24,548 bases of DNA from DATMNI01 sp035570275 (GTDB taxonomy: Bacteria; Acidobacteriota; Terriglobia; Bryobacterales; Bryobacteraceae): assembly GCA_035570275.1 (NCBI GenBank), contig DATMNI010000403.1:1-24548 (forward strand), in the 5' to 3' direction. This document shows, piece after piece, positions 14,189 through 21,145 of this stretch (position 1 is its first letter; each line of letters opens with the position of its first letter). The notes beneath the pieces are model-generated. The model worked only from the letters and a program-made list of their open reading frames with translations, made no database searches and was not told the DNA's origin. Made by a program: the position numbers and the translations under genes.

Positions 14189-15532
14189 CTAAGGGTTCAC
14201 TGTCTGCTGGAGAAACTGGCGGACACGCTCCGCCACGGCTTGGCTCTGATCTTCGTAGGCGCCGGCCGTCATCCGGCTATGACGAGCGACCGTGGCGTCG
14301 TCGGGCTTCGTGTAGTTCACTTCCAGGTGATGAGTGAATCCCGCGAGGGCAGCCTGCTGAGCGTTCAGGGCCAGGTCTAAAGGATTGGGAACGCCCGACG
14401 GCAGCGGTAGACTGGCCGGACAGTCATCCCGCGGGGTGGCTCTTCGAGTCAGGACGTCGGCGAAAGAATTGGCTTGAGCGGCGCGATTTCCGAGGGGCCC
14501 CAGTCCCCACTTTTCAATGGCGTAACGTAACAGGCTGGTGTGGTCGAATTGGGTTTGGAGGATGCCGGGATCGAGCCACGGCGAGACGAGGATCGCCGGC
14601 ACTCGCACTCCGAGCTTGTCGAAGCCGAAGTCTTTGGTGTGCTCATCGGGTGCTATCGTCGCGGGAGGCTGGACGTGGTCAAAGAATCCTCCGTGCTCGT
14701 CGTACAACACGACTAAAAGAGTGGACATCCACAATTTTTCATTTCGCCGGAGCGCATTGTAGACTTGGGCCAGAAAAGCCTCCCCGAGCCGAACATCGGT
14801 TGGCGGATGCTGATCGCACTGTTTGGCGCCGAAGTAGTACGGTTCGATGAAGACGTACGCTGGAAAGTTCTGGGCGGGCCTGCCGGCTGCCGTGACGAAG
14901 TCGTCAAGGTGATGGTAATGGGCCGCGAGTTTCAGTTGTTCCAACAGAATTAGAGACTGGGGGACATCCCCGTAATAGATTTCCCACGAGACTCCGCGTT
15001 GGCTCAGGCGCTGGTAGATAGTCGGCTGGTCGTAAAGGTGGATGGCCGGCTGGAAAAACCCGTTCGGCATGTCCGTGTGCCCCAGCGAGGTGCCGCTATG
15101 GACGAAAAACCGATTCGGCCAGGTGGGTCCTGGAACGGAAGAAAACCAGTGGTCGCAAACCAGAAAGTTGCGCGCCAGCATATGCAGCGCCGGTAATGCG
15201 TCCAAGCTAAAATATCCCATGATCTCATACCGGTCTCCGGCGGGAGCCTTAGGCGCGTGTTGGACGAAGTCTTGCACGAAGCCCGTATTGCCATCCTGGG
15301 TCTGGCGCAGTACATCGTCAAGCTCGTGGCCAGGGTCAACCGAGATACTGTAGTTCGCATCCTTGAGCTGCGCGAACAGGTGGTTCGCGTCCGGGAAATC
15401 CGGATTGACCCAGGTGTGGTTCGGGTCAACTCCTTCCAGACCCGCATATACAGCCTTCATGCAGCCCAGCATGCGATCGAACGAATTATTCTCAAACATT
15501 AAGACGATGACGTGTTCTATGGGATCTGCCAT
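14189..15532 (-). CDS. Phospholipase C/acid phosphatase-like phosphoesterase
   Basis: Alkaline-phosphatase-superfamily phosphoesterase (PF04185 type), 447 aa, hydrolysing phosphate esters such as phospholipid head groups. Key motifs: ENNSFDRMLG (14-23, metal-binding Glu/Asn), GPTWPNRFF (135-143), FIEPYYFG and YDEHGGFFDH (277-286, metal-binding Asp and His). Most relatives carry a Tat or Sec signal, but this one starts directly at MADPIEHVIVLMFENN, so it may be cytoplasmic or exported another way. A -10 like TACACT (15540-15545) sits just before the ATG, suggesting a leaderless mRNA. It is divergent from an unknown gene. Substrate not determined. Confidence 0.88.
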   Translation of the reverse strand: MADPIEHVIVLMFENNSFDRMLGCMKAVYAGLEGVDPNHTWVNPDFPDANHLFAQLKDANYSISVDPGHELDDVLRQTQDGNTGFVQDFVQHAPKAPAGDRYEIMGYFSLDALPALHMLARNFLVCDHWFSSVPGPTWPNRFFVHSGTSLGHTDMPNGFFQPAIHLYDQPTIYQRLSQRGVSWEIYYGDVPQSLILLEQLKLAAHYHHLDDFVTAAGRPAQNFPAYVFIEPYYFGAKQCDQHPPTDVRLGEAFLAQVYNALRRNEKLWMSTLLVVLYDEHGGFFDHVQPPATIAPDEHTKDFGFDKLGVRVPAILVSPWLDPGILQTQFDHTSLLRYAIEKWGLGPLGNRAAQANSFADVLTRRATPRDDCPASLPLPSGVPNPLDLALNAQQAALAGFTHHLEVNYTKPDDATVARHSRMTAGAYEDQSQAVAERVRQFLQQTVNP

Positions 15533-15539
15533 GCCAAAT

Positions 15540-15545
15540 AGTGTA
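15540..15545 (-). promoter_or_regulatory. -10 box of the phosphoesterase, leaderless arrangement
   Basis: TACACT on the minus strand ends eight bases before the ATG at 15532, so transcription would begin at or next to the start codon. No clear -35 was found. Confidence 0.4.
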
Positions 15546-15620
15546 CCTCTCCACCTGCAACGTCAGCGGCCGGCACGGCTTGGCTCTACGCCGGGCGAAA
15601 TCGTGGCCGGCCAGTTGGCG

Positions 15621-15626
15621 TACAAT
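15621..15626 (+). promoter_or_regulatory. -10 box of the unknown 340-aa gene
   Basis: TACAAT ends ten bases before the ATG at 15637, implying a leader of about four bases and no Shine-Dalgarno sequence. No clear -35 box. Confidence 0.45.
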
Positions 15627-15636
15627 ACCGTTCGAC

Positions 15637-16659
15637 ATGCCGGATACCGCTAACATCATCCTCAACGCTTACGATGGCGCTGGTCAGATCTTTCCCAATA
15701 CCGTTAAGTGGTCGGCTCAAACGCAAGACGGCAGGTCGCCGTCCGATGGGCGGCAGACGCTTCAATTCCCGAATCTTCGGGGCGCCTCTCAAATTCTCAC
15801 TGTCCCATTTTTCGATAACTTTGGCGACCTCTACACCGTGACTGCCAATATCGAGGGATACGGCGATTCCGCCTGGTACCCGGTGCATGTTTCCAGCAGC
15901 ACCCCGGTCACGCTGGACCTGATGTTCTTACCCACGAATGCCGTCCCGCACTTCGCCGGGGCCACGTGGGACAAGCTTCGCCAGACCCGGCCTGACGTTG
16001 CGGCGATTGTGCAGCGCGGCTGCCAGAGCGCGGCCTCGGCCTCCGACAAGTATTCGCAGGTGCTCGAATCGCGGCCCGAGGCTTTGGCCTGCTTCCTGAA
16101 TATCATGGCTGCCTTAGGCCAGATGCAGCTTCCGTCGGGCAAGTCCGCGCTCGACTATTACTGGAACGCCAGTTGGCCCGCGGGAGACGCCAACAACCCA
16201 AGCTGGTTGACAGCCATGGATAACGTGCTCCATCAGGACCGGTTCTTTTGTTATGTCGACCAGGCCATCTTGCCCGACGTCCGCGCAGGCAAAGGCCACG
16301 GCTTTTCCCAGGAAGCCGACCCGCAGGCGTGGGGCCATGGGGATGCTACCGAAAGTTACAAGCAGACGCAGTTCGATGTCGCCAATGTTCAGCTCACCTT
16401 CCACGGGAACGATACCTGTACCTTGCTGGATGCCTGCAACCAACCCGTGAAATGTGTGAAGATCGAGCCGGATATCGATTACTACAAGGACGTTGCCGCC
16501 CATGCCTTGTCCGAAGTGATTCCCAACTGGATCAACAAAGAAGTGGCCAGTCCGGCAAAAAGCCTGACCGATCCCAGAGTTGTGTACGCCCTGCGATGGA
16601 TGGCGGCCAGGCGCGAAGACCTACCGAACTTCAATCCTCTTTACACCGTGGAAGCGTGA
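15637..16659 (+). CDS. Hypothetical protein, 340 aa
   Basis: Not recognised. The first 95 residues look like a beta-sandwich (MPDTANIILNAYDGAGQIF, TVTANIEGYGDSAWYPVHVS, PVTLDLMFLP), similar in style to carboxypeptidase-regulatory or carbohydrate-binding modules. The rest is mixed alpha/beta with several Trp residues and WKL/WDK-type helices, and contains CxxxDACNQPVKC-like cysteines. No signal peptide or membrane segment. The ATG at 15637 is preferred over the upstream in-frame ATG at 15541 because the upstream 32 codons cover the divergent promoter region and a -10 box lies just before 15637. It faces the phosphoesterase gene, so the two may share regulation. Confidence 0.7.
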   Translation: MPDTANIILNAYDGAGQIFPNTVKWSAQTQDGRSPSDGRQTLQFPNLRGASQILTVPFFDNFGDLYTVTANIEGYGDSAWYPVHVSSSTPVTLDLMFLPTNAVPHFAGATWDKLRQTRPDVAAIVQRGCQSAASASDKYSQVLESRPEALACFLNIMAALGQMQLPSGKSALDYYWNASWPAGDANNPSWLTAMDNVLHQDRFFCYVDQAILPDVRAGKGHGFSQEADPQAWGHGDATESYKQTQFDVANVQLTFHGNDTCTLLDACNQPVKCVKIEPDIDYYKDVAAHALSEVIPNWINKEVASPAKSLTDPRVVYALRWMAARREDLPNFNPLYTVEA

Positions 16660-16690
16660 GGCGGTTACTTCCCCGTGCGAGAATGAAGGC

Positions 16691-16900
16691 GTGCAGACGT
16701 ACTCAGTTGTCATCCACGAGGACCCGCAGGGGGGATTCTGGGCCGAAGTCCCCGCCCTGCCCGGTTGCTATTCGCAAGGCGAAACCATTGATGATCTCGT
16801 CACGAACTCTCGCGAGGCAATCGCTGGCGTGCTGGATGTTCTGAAGGAGCAGGGCGGACAGCCGGAGGCGAACATCCAGAATTTGGAAGTGGCCGTGTGA
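16691..16900 (+). CDS. hicB: HicB-like antitoxin
   Basis: 69-aa HicB-fold protein (partial RNase H fold): QTYSVVIHEDPQGGFWAEVP, then LPGCYSQGETIDDLVTNSRE, then an amphipathic helix EAIAGVLDVLKEQG. This is the short form lacking a separate DNA-binding tail. It would neutralise HicA, encoded directly downstream with a GTGA overlap. Start GTG 16691 is where homology begins; GAAGG at 16685-16689 is closer than ideal for a ribosome binding site. Confidence 0.85.
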   Translation: MQTYSVVIHEDPQGGFWAEVPALPGCYSQGETIDDLVTNSREAIAGVLDVLKEQGGQPEANIQNLEVAV

Positions 16901-17032
16901 GGACCGTCACGCGGCCTGAGATGTGCCGGTTGGTTGAAACCAACGGCTGGTCTCTCCGGCGCATTCAGGGAAGCCACCACACAAGCGATGACTTGCCCTC
17001 GAATCGCGCGCGATGCAGGCGTCAGCATTTGA
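16897..17032 (+). pseudogene. HicA-like toxin, internally deleted
   Basis: The first 29 codons from GTG 16897 read as HicA: MRTVTRPEMCRLVETNGWSL, then RRIQGSHHT, including the conserved GSH with the catalytic His. The expected central strands (typically containing VPVHGN) are missing. A HicA-like tail, RIARDAGVSI, follows in the +1 frame and stops at TGA 17030-17032. A deletion with frame change explains this. In frame 0 the ORF runs to 17106 through repeat sequence and into the opposite gene, which is not meaningful. Confidence 0.72.
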
Positions 17033-17039
17033 GCTGCAA

Positions 17040-17069
17040 CAAAAACCCACACAGGCAGGAATGCCCGTG
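17040..17069 (-). terminator. Hairpin repeat with T-run after the propeller-phosphoesterase gene
   Basis: On the minus strand, directly after TAG (17070-17072): CACGGGCA (17069-17062), loop TTCC, TGCCTGTG (17057-17050), then TGGG and five T. The stem is 8 bp with one G-U. This is the same unit as at 3955-4017. Stem plus T-run suggests it works as an intrinsic terminator. Confidence 0.65.
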
Positions 17070-19718
17070 CTACCGGTCCATGCGAGGACCCGGCACGCCG
17101 CTGTGAGACTCCTTGGCGGCCGCGGGGTCGAAGAGGCGCTTGTCCACGGGGAGCTTTTGGTACGGCGCAAGGTCGGGGCGGGTGGCGAAAACGTCAGCCA
17201 GGCCGGCGGCTGCGGCGTCGAAAAGGTTTAACGGGGGCAGGCCCAGCAGGCGGAAAATCGTTTTCAGCAGGCCGGGGAAACTGGTGTTGGTGTGGATGAC
17301 GTAGTGGGGCTTTATCCAGGGCCCGGCGGCCAGCAGGACCGTGCGGTGGGCGTCAATGTGGTCCACGCCGCCCTGGGCATCGTCCTCGGTGATGAAAACG
17401 GCCATCTCCGGCCACCATTTCGTGCCCGACAGGTATTCCAGAATGCGGCCCAGGGCGTAATCGTTGTCGGCTACGAAGGACTCGCGGTAGGGGTAGCCGT
17501 CCTCGGGGCGCTCGTCGGCCATATGGTCGTTAGGCAGGTGGATGAAGATGAATTGCGGTAACGGGGCGCCGGGTTTGACGTAGCGCTCCTCGATTTCACT
17601 AATGAATTGCGTGGCGCGGAACTGGTCCGGCACGTTCATGTTGAATCCTGGATAATCGCGCGAGGTGTTGCGGAAGAGCGGGTCGGGCATGGGCACATTG
17701 GTGAGGAAGCGGGCGCCGGTGGGTTCGAGGTTCTTGCCTTCATCCACGCCGGCCAGTTCGAAGCCCTCGCCGAAATTGCGGAAGGTGATGCCGTGGCGCG
17801 CGAAGTGGTGCCAGATGGTGCCGCCTTCCAGTTGCTCTTCCGGATGCACGGAGGAACCGGAGCCAGCGAACAGCAAACGGCCCGGCGCGGCTGCCAAACG
17901 AAAATCCTTCTTCTGATCGCTGTAGGCGGCCATCAGCGAACTCTCGGTCCAGGCGTTTGGGGGCGATCCGGCCAGCCAGTGGTGGCCGTCCACGCTGACG
18001 TCGGAATCTGCGTAGAAGTTGTCGCCGAAGGCCCACTGGCCGGCCATGGCGTGGTGGTTGGGAGTGACATTGAGGTCCTTGATGCTGAGGCGTTTCCGGC
18101 GGCCATCGACATAGCCGCGGGTACCCAGCCGGGCCAGTTCCGGCGCGCCCATGGCGGGGCCGTTGGAGGCGCCCGGAAGGTCCCCGAAGACTTCGTCGTA
18201 GGTGCGGTTTTCCTTGACGATCAGGACCACGTGTTTGATTTCGGAGGGCACCGGCGGCGGCGGCTCGGGATGCGGAGTGAATCCGTTGGCCTGCATGACG
18301 AAAGCGGTGTGCGCCGCCAGATCGTTGGGCTGCGGCAGCGGAAAAATGGAAACCGAGCCTTCCCGGTGTTGTCCGGGGAGATAGGCGCGGGGATCCATTC
18401 CGCCCGCCAGCGCATTCGGCCCCCTGCCCTGGCCGCGGCCATTGGTTACGAATACCGTGTCGCCGCCTACGGCCACGCGGGTGGGGAACCAGCCTACGGG
18501 CAAGTGGCCGAGGACGGCTTTGCGCCGCGGCTCGATCACGCCCACGGCGTTGATGCCGGCCTCTGCCACCAGCAGCCAGCCGGTCTTTTCGTGGTAGGCC
18601 ATGCCGATGGGCAGCACGCCGCGCAGCGTCTCCATACCGGGGATACGGATGGGAATCTCGGCTTCCACCCGGTTGGTCCGGGCGTCGATCACGCTCACCG
18701 AGTCGTCATTGGCGTTGGAAACGAAAATGTGGTCCGCGGTGGCCACCAGGCCGGACGGGCTGCTGCCGGCCAGGCTCTCCGCGTTAAATGGCGCACCGGT
18801 GGGGATAAAGACTTCCACTTTGGGTGCGGTGGGCGTGGTGACATCGACCACGCAAACGGAATTGGCTTCCTTGACGTTGGGGTCCCCGAGTCCGGGCACT
18901 TGGACAGGGCCGCGTGCGGTGGTGCGCAGGGCTCCGGCAGCGGCCTCGGGGCTTGGAAAACCGAAGGCGGGGAAAGGCAGACCGGTAGCGGCCGGGTCTT
19001 TGGGTTCGGCTCCGGGAATCGCCTGATATTCGAACATCCCGAGGTTGGTGACGTAGAGTTTGCGCCGGTCGGGCGAGAGCGCCAGCGCAAAGGGCAGGCG
19101 GCCAACGCGGACGGATGCCGCCACCAGGCGCGTACGGGTATCGATGACGGCCACGCGAAAGTTGGCTTGATCCACCACGTAAAGGACGTTGCGTTCGGCA
19201 TCGAAGGCGAGGTCGCCGGTGTAGCTGTCGTCGATGCCGTTCCGATTCATATCGATGGCGCGGCGGCGGCCGGAATTCCAGTCGTAGAGGCTGACGCGGC
19301 CGGAATTTCCCTCCGAGACGTAGACGGCGTGCTCGCTGGCGAAGGCCAAGCCCATGAAGACGCCGCGCCAATCGGCATCGTCGGAGCTGTCCGCATTGTC
19401 TGCACTTCGCATCGGTAATTGCTGCACTTCCCAGCGATTATCCCGTCCGCGTTCCATGATAGTGAGGGAGTTGCGGCCCGGACCGCCATTGGCCGTGACC
19501 AGGGTTTTTCCCGACTGGCCGATGGCTAGTCCGAAAGGGCCAGCGCCGGTTACATATTGGTTCCCAATTGGCGCGATGACACGGCCGCCGGGCAGAATGG
19601 ACGCACCACCGTTGCGCCGAAGAGCCGGCCTGAGGCCAGCCGGCGCGTAGTAGGACTGGGCAGCCAGCAAAACGCTAAGCGTCAATAACGCCAACAAGTA
19701 GCGGCGGGCGGCAGGCAC
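17070..19718 (-). CDS. Secreted YVTN beta-propeller/phosphoesterase fusion
   Basis: About 882 aa. A signal peptide (RRYLLALLTLSVLLAAQS) leads into a beta-propeller of about residues 45-470 with YVTN-type blades (GPFGLAIGQSGKTLVTANGG, LPFALALSPDRRKLYVTNLG, HIFVSNANDDSVSVIDARTN). From about 495 a PF04185 phosphoesterase follows: HVVLIVKENRTYDEVFGDLP with metal-binding Glu/Asn, GHHWLAGSPPNAW, and near residue 800 TEDDAQGGVDHIDAHRT with metal-binding Asp and His. It probably hydrolyses phosphoesters in the periplasm or outside the cell; the propeller may bind substrate or partner. I chose GTG 19718 at the signal peptide. An in-frame ATG at 19850 would add 44 residues of non-signal sequence. Confidence 0.85.
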   Translation of the reverse strand: MPAARRYLLALLTLSVLLAAQSYYAPAGLRPALRRNGGASILPGGRVIAPIGNQYVTGAGPFGLAIGQSGKTLVTANGGPGRNSLTIMERGRDNRWEVQQLPMRSADNADSSDDADWRGVFMGLAFASEHAVYVSEGNSGRVSLYDWNSGRRRAIDMNRNGIDDSYTGDLAFDAERNVLYVVDQANFRVAVIDTRTRLVAASVRVGRLPFALALSPDRRKLYVTNLGMFEYQAIPGAEPKDPAATGLPFPAFGFPSPEAAAGALRTTARGPVQVPGLGDPNVKEANSVCVVDVTTPTAPKVEVFIPTGAPFNAESLAGSSPSGLVATADHIFVSNANDDSVSVIDARTNRVEAEIPIRIPGMETLRGVLPIGMAYHEKTGWLLVAEAGINAVGVIEPRRKAVLGHLPVGWFPTRVAVGGDTVFVTNGRGQGRGPNALAGGMDPRAYLPGQHREGSVSIFPLPQPNDLAAHTAFVMQANGFTPHPEPPPPVPSEIKHVVLIVKENRTYDEVFGDLPGASNGPAMGAPELARLGTRGYVDGRRKRLSIKDLNVTPNHHAMAGQWAFGDNFYADSDVSVDGHHWLAGSPPNAWTESSLMAAYSDQKKDFRLAAAPGRLLFAGSGSSVHPEEQLEGGTIWHHFARHGITFRNFGEGFELAGVDEGKNLEPTGARFLTNVPMPDPLFRNTSRDYPGFNMNVPDQFRATQFISEIEERYVKPGAPLPQFIFIHLPNDHMADERPEDGYPYRESFVADNDYALGRILEYLSGTKWWPEMAVFITEDDAQGGVDHIDAHRTVLLAAGPWIKPHYVIHTNTSFPGLLKTIFRLLGLPPLNLFDAAAAGLADVFATRPDLAPYQKLPVDKRLFDPAAAKESHSGVPGPRMDR

Positions 19719-19954
19719 CCCTTCATGATATAATTTACCAGTTTGGCGCGCGTGTGACTTTCCGAAGATTTTCGGCGCGCCGCCCGCGTCGAGCGTGAAA
19801 AGGAGGAATCTTTTTCCATTCTGGTAAAGACTACCACTGATAATCTTCACGGAAAGACCCCTATATCAATAGCGTGCGGCCGTAACTCCTTATTGCCAGG
19901 TGCGAAGTGTCACAAATCGCTGACCTTCCCTAGGGGACAACCCCGATGTACCGT
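19719..19954. other. Divergent intergenic region
   Basis: Lies between the minus-strand propeller gene and the sigma-54 driven unit. AT-rich TAAATTATATCATG on the minus strand (19722-19735) could be the -10 region of the propeller gene, without a clear -35. TGTCA (19908-19912) and TGACC (19921-19925) form a short inverted pair about 45 bases upstream of the sigma-54 site. CCCTAGGG occurs at 19928-19935. No ORF is supported here. Confidence 0.4.
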
Positions 19955-19972
19955 TTGGCACCTAAACTGCTA
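19955..19972 (+). promoter_or_regulatory. Sigma-54 (RpoN) promoter
   Basis: TTGGCACCTAAACTGCTA: the GG of the -24 element (19957-19958) and the GC of the -12 element (19969-19970) are exactly 10 bases apart, within a TTGGCA context. Transcription should start near 19982, and the ATG at 19998 follows with GAGGG (19989-19993) as its ribosome binding site. Such promoters need an enhancer-binding activator; none is encoded in this window. Confidence 0.7.
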
Positions 19973-19997
19973 CTTCCGAACGCGGGAAGAGGGTCGT

Positions 19998-20354
19998 ATG
20001 AATCGACAGATCGTAAGCGTTGTGTTTTTGGCGGTTCTCGCTGTGGCGACGCTTGCAGCCGGTCATTCTGCGTCCGAGCCAAACCAGGACTCGCCTAAAA
20101 AGGCACAGAAAGCCAAGACGGACTCGCTGACTGGCTGTATTGACCAGCAGGAGGGCCGTTACGTTCTGGTTAACGATCGCAACTTGAGTGCTGTCGCGGT
20201 ATTAGAAGCGGATGGCTTCCCGACGGAAGGCTTCGCAAAGCACATGGGGCACAAGGTGACCATACGGGGGATATCGAGTCCCGGGGGTGCCTTACCCATT
20301 TTCAAGGTTCGCGGGATCGAGACAGTCAGCGATACTTGCGCGCCTCAACAATAG
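19998..20354 (+). CDS. Small secreted protein, DUF5818-like
   Basis: 118 aa with a clear Sec signal peptide (MNRQIVSVVFLAVLAVATLA, then AGHSASEP), a Lys-rich linker and a compact beta-rich domain. Within it TGCIDQQEGRYVLVNDRN and MGHKVTIRGISSPGG resemble DUF5818, a small OB-like domain common in Acidobacteriota. Cys47 and Cys114 could form a disulfide across the domain. Located in the periplasm or outside. Start at 19998 is set by the signal peptide and GAGGG four bases upstream. It stands under the sigma-54 promoter, 37 bases before the Crp/Fnr gene. Function unknown. Confidence 0.75.
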   Translation: MNRQIVSVVFLAVLAVATLAAGHSASEPNQDSPKKAQKAKTDSLTGCIDQQEGRYVLVNDRNLSAVAVLEADGFPTEGFAKHMGHKVTIRGISSPGGALPIFKVRGIETVSDTCAPQQ

Positions 20355-20391
20355 CAGTGGAAAACCGTAGAAAGTCTTTGGAGGAGACGGC

Positions 20392-21072
20392 ATGATGGCA
20401 TCTAGTCCAAGTGTAGCAGTTAGCCCGCAAAGGGCATTAGAAGATCCATTGGCGCACTTGCCATGTTCCACGATCGTGGAGTACCGGAAGGGCCAGATGA
20501 TCTATAACCAGGATCAACCTTCCACCAACATTTACCTGGTAATCGACGGCAAGGTCAAAGTGTCGCGGCTGGCCGACGATGGTCACCAGGTAGTGGTGGA
20601 CATTTATCAGCCGGACGAGTTTTTTGGGGAATCGGCGTTCCTGAACCTCCCGCACCGGGCGGAACAAGCCACCGCTTTGGAAAACGTGAAGCTGATGACG
20701 TGGTCCACAGCCGAGATCGAAGACATCGTGATGAAGCGGCCGCGCCTGGCCGTGGCGCTGATGCAGATCCTGGTGCAACGCACCATCGATTTCACGCACC
20801 GCATCGAGAGCTTCTCCGTGGACAACATCGCGCGGCGGTTAGCGCGTTCACTGATCCGCTTTTCGGAGCGGCTGGGATCGGTAGAGGAAGACGGCGCCGT
20901 GCGCATGGTTCCGTTCACTCATGAATTGCTGTCGCAGTATGTAGGGACGTCGCGCGAGATCGTGACCCATTACATGAACCAGTTCCGCCGGCAGGGCTAC
21001 CTGCGGTACTCGCGGAAGGGCATCATTTTATATCGAGACGCCTTCCGCGAATGGCTGCGCCAGAACGCGTAG
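20392..21072 (+). CDS. Crp/Fnr-family transcription regulator
   Basis: 226 aa. N-terminal cyclic-nucleotide-binding-type domain (about 25-140) with GQMIYNQDQPSTNIYLVIDG and the phosphate-loop-like FFGESAFLNLP. A dimerisation helix follows, then a winged helix (about 150-226) with THELLSQYVGTSREIVTHYM as helix-turn-helix and YLRYSRKGIILYR as wing. No Fnr-type Cys cluster, so not an oxygen sensor of that kind; the ligand is unknown. GGAGGAG (20380-20386) precedes two ATG codons at 20392 and 20395; either may be used. It may be co-transcribed with the upstream secreted protein, and a terminator follows. Confidence 0.9.
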   Translation: MMASSPSVAVSPQRALEDPLAHLPCSTIVEYRKGQMIYNQDQPSTNIYLVIDGKVKVSRLADDGHQVVVDIYQPDEFFGESAFLNLPHRAEQATALENVKLMTWSTAEIEDIVMKRPRLAVALMQILVQRTIDFTHRIESFSVDNIARRLARSLIRFSERLGSVEEDGAVRMVPFTHELLSQYVGTSREIVTHYMNQFRRQGYLRYSRKGIILYRDAFREWLRQNA

Positions 21073-21074
21073 GG

Positions 21075-21102
21075 ACAGACCATCGTTTCCGTGGTCTGTT
21101 TT
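21075..21102 (+). terminator. Rho-independent terminator of the Crp/Fnr gene
   Basis: ACAGACCA (21075-21082) pairs perfectly with TGGTCTGT (21092-21099), followed by TTTT (21099-21102), two bases past the stop codon. Confidence 0.75.
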
Positions 21103-21145
21103 GACAGGCGACAACTCGACAGGCGACAAAAACCGATCGCCTGTC
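21103..21145 (-). repeat. GACAGGCGA stem-loop with a duplicated arm
   Basis: GACAGGCGA occurs twice on the plus strand (21103-21111 and 21118-21126), and its complement TCGCCTGTC once (21137-21145). Either left copy can pair with the right arm, giving two alternative perfect 9-bp stems. The right arm abuts the stop codon of the M56 gene (21146-21148), so on the minus strand the structure starts directly after TAG. It may end transcription of that gene. Confidence 0.75.

Noticed and set aside
15541..15636. Upstream ATG of the unknown 340-aa gene
   Set aside because: The extra 32 codons lie across the divergent promoter and have no domain-like character.
17607..19418. 603-codon open frame opposite the propeller-phosphoesterase
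   Set aside because: Antisense shadow; the minus strand has signal peptide, propeller blades and metal-binding motifs.
19719..19850. 44-residue extension of the propeller gene from ATG 19850
   Set aside because: It would place the signal peptide internally; GTG 19718 puts it at the N-terminus. Not fully excluded.
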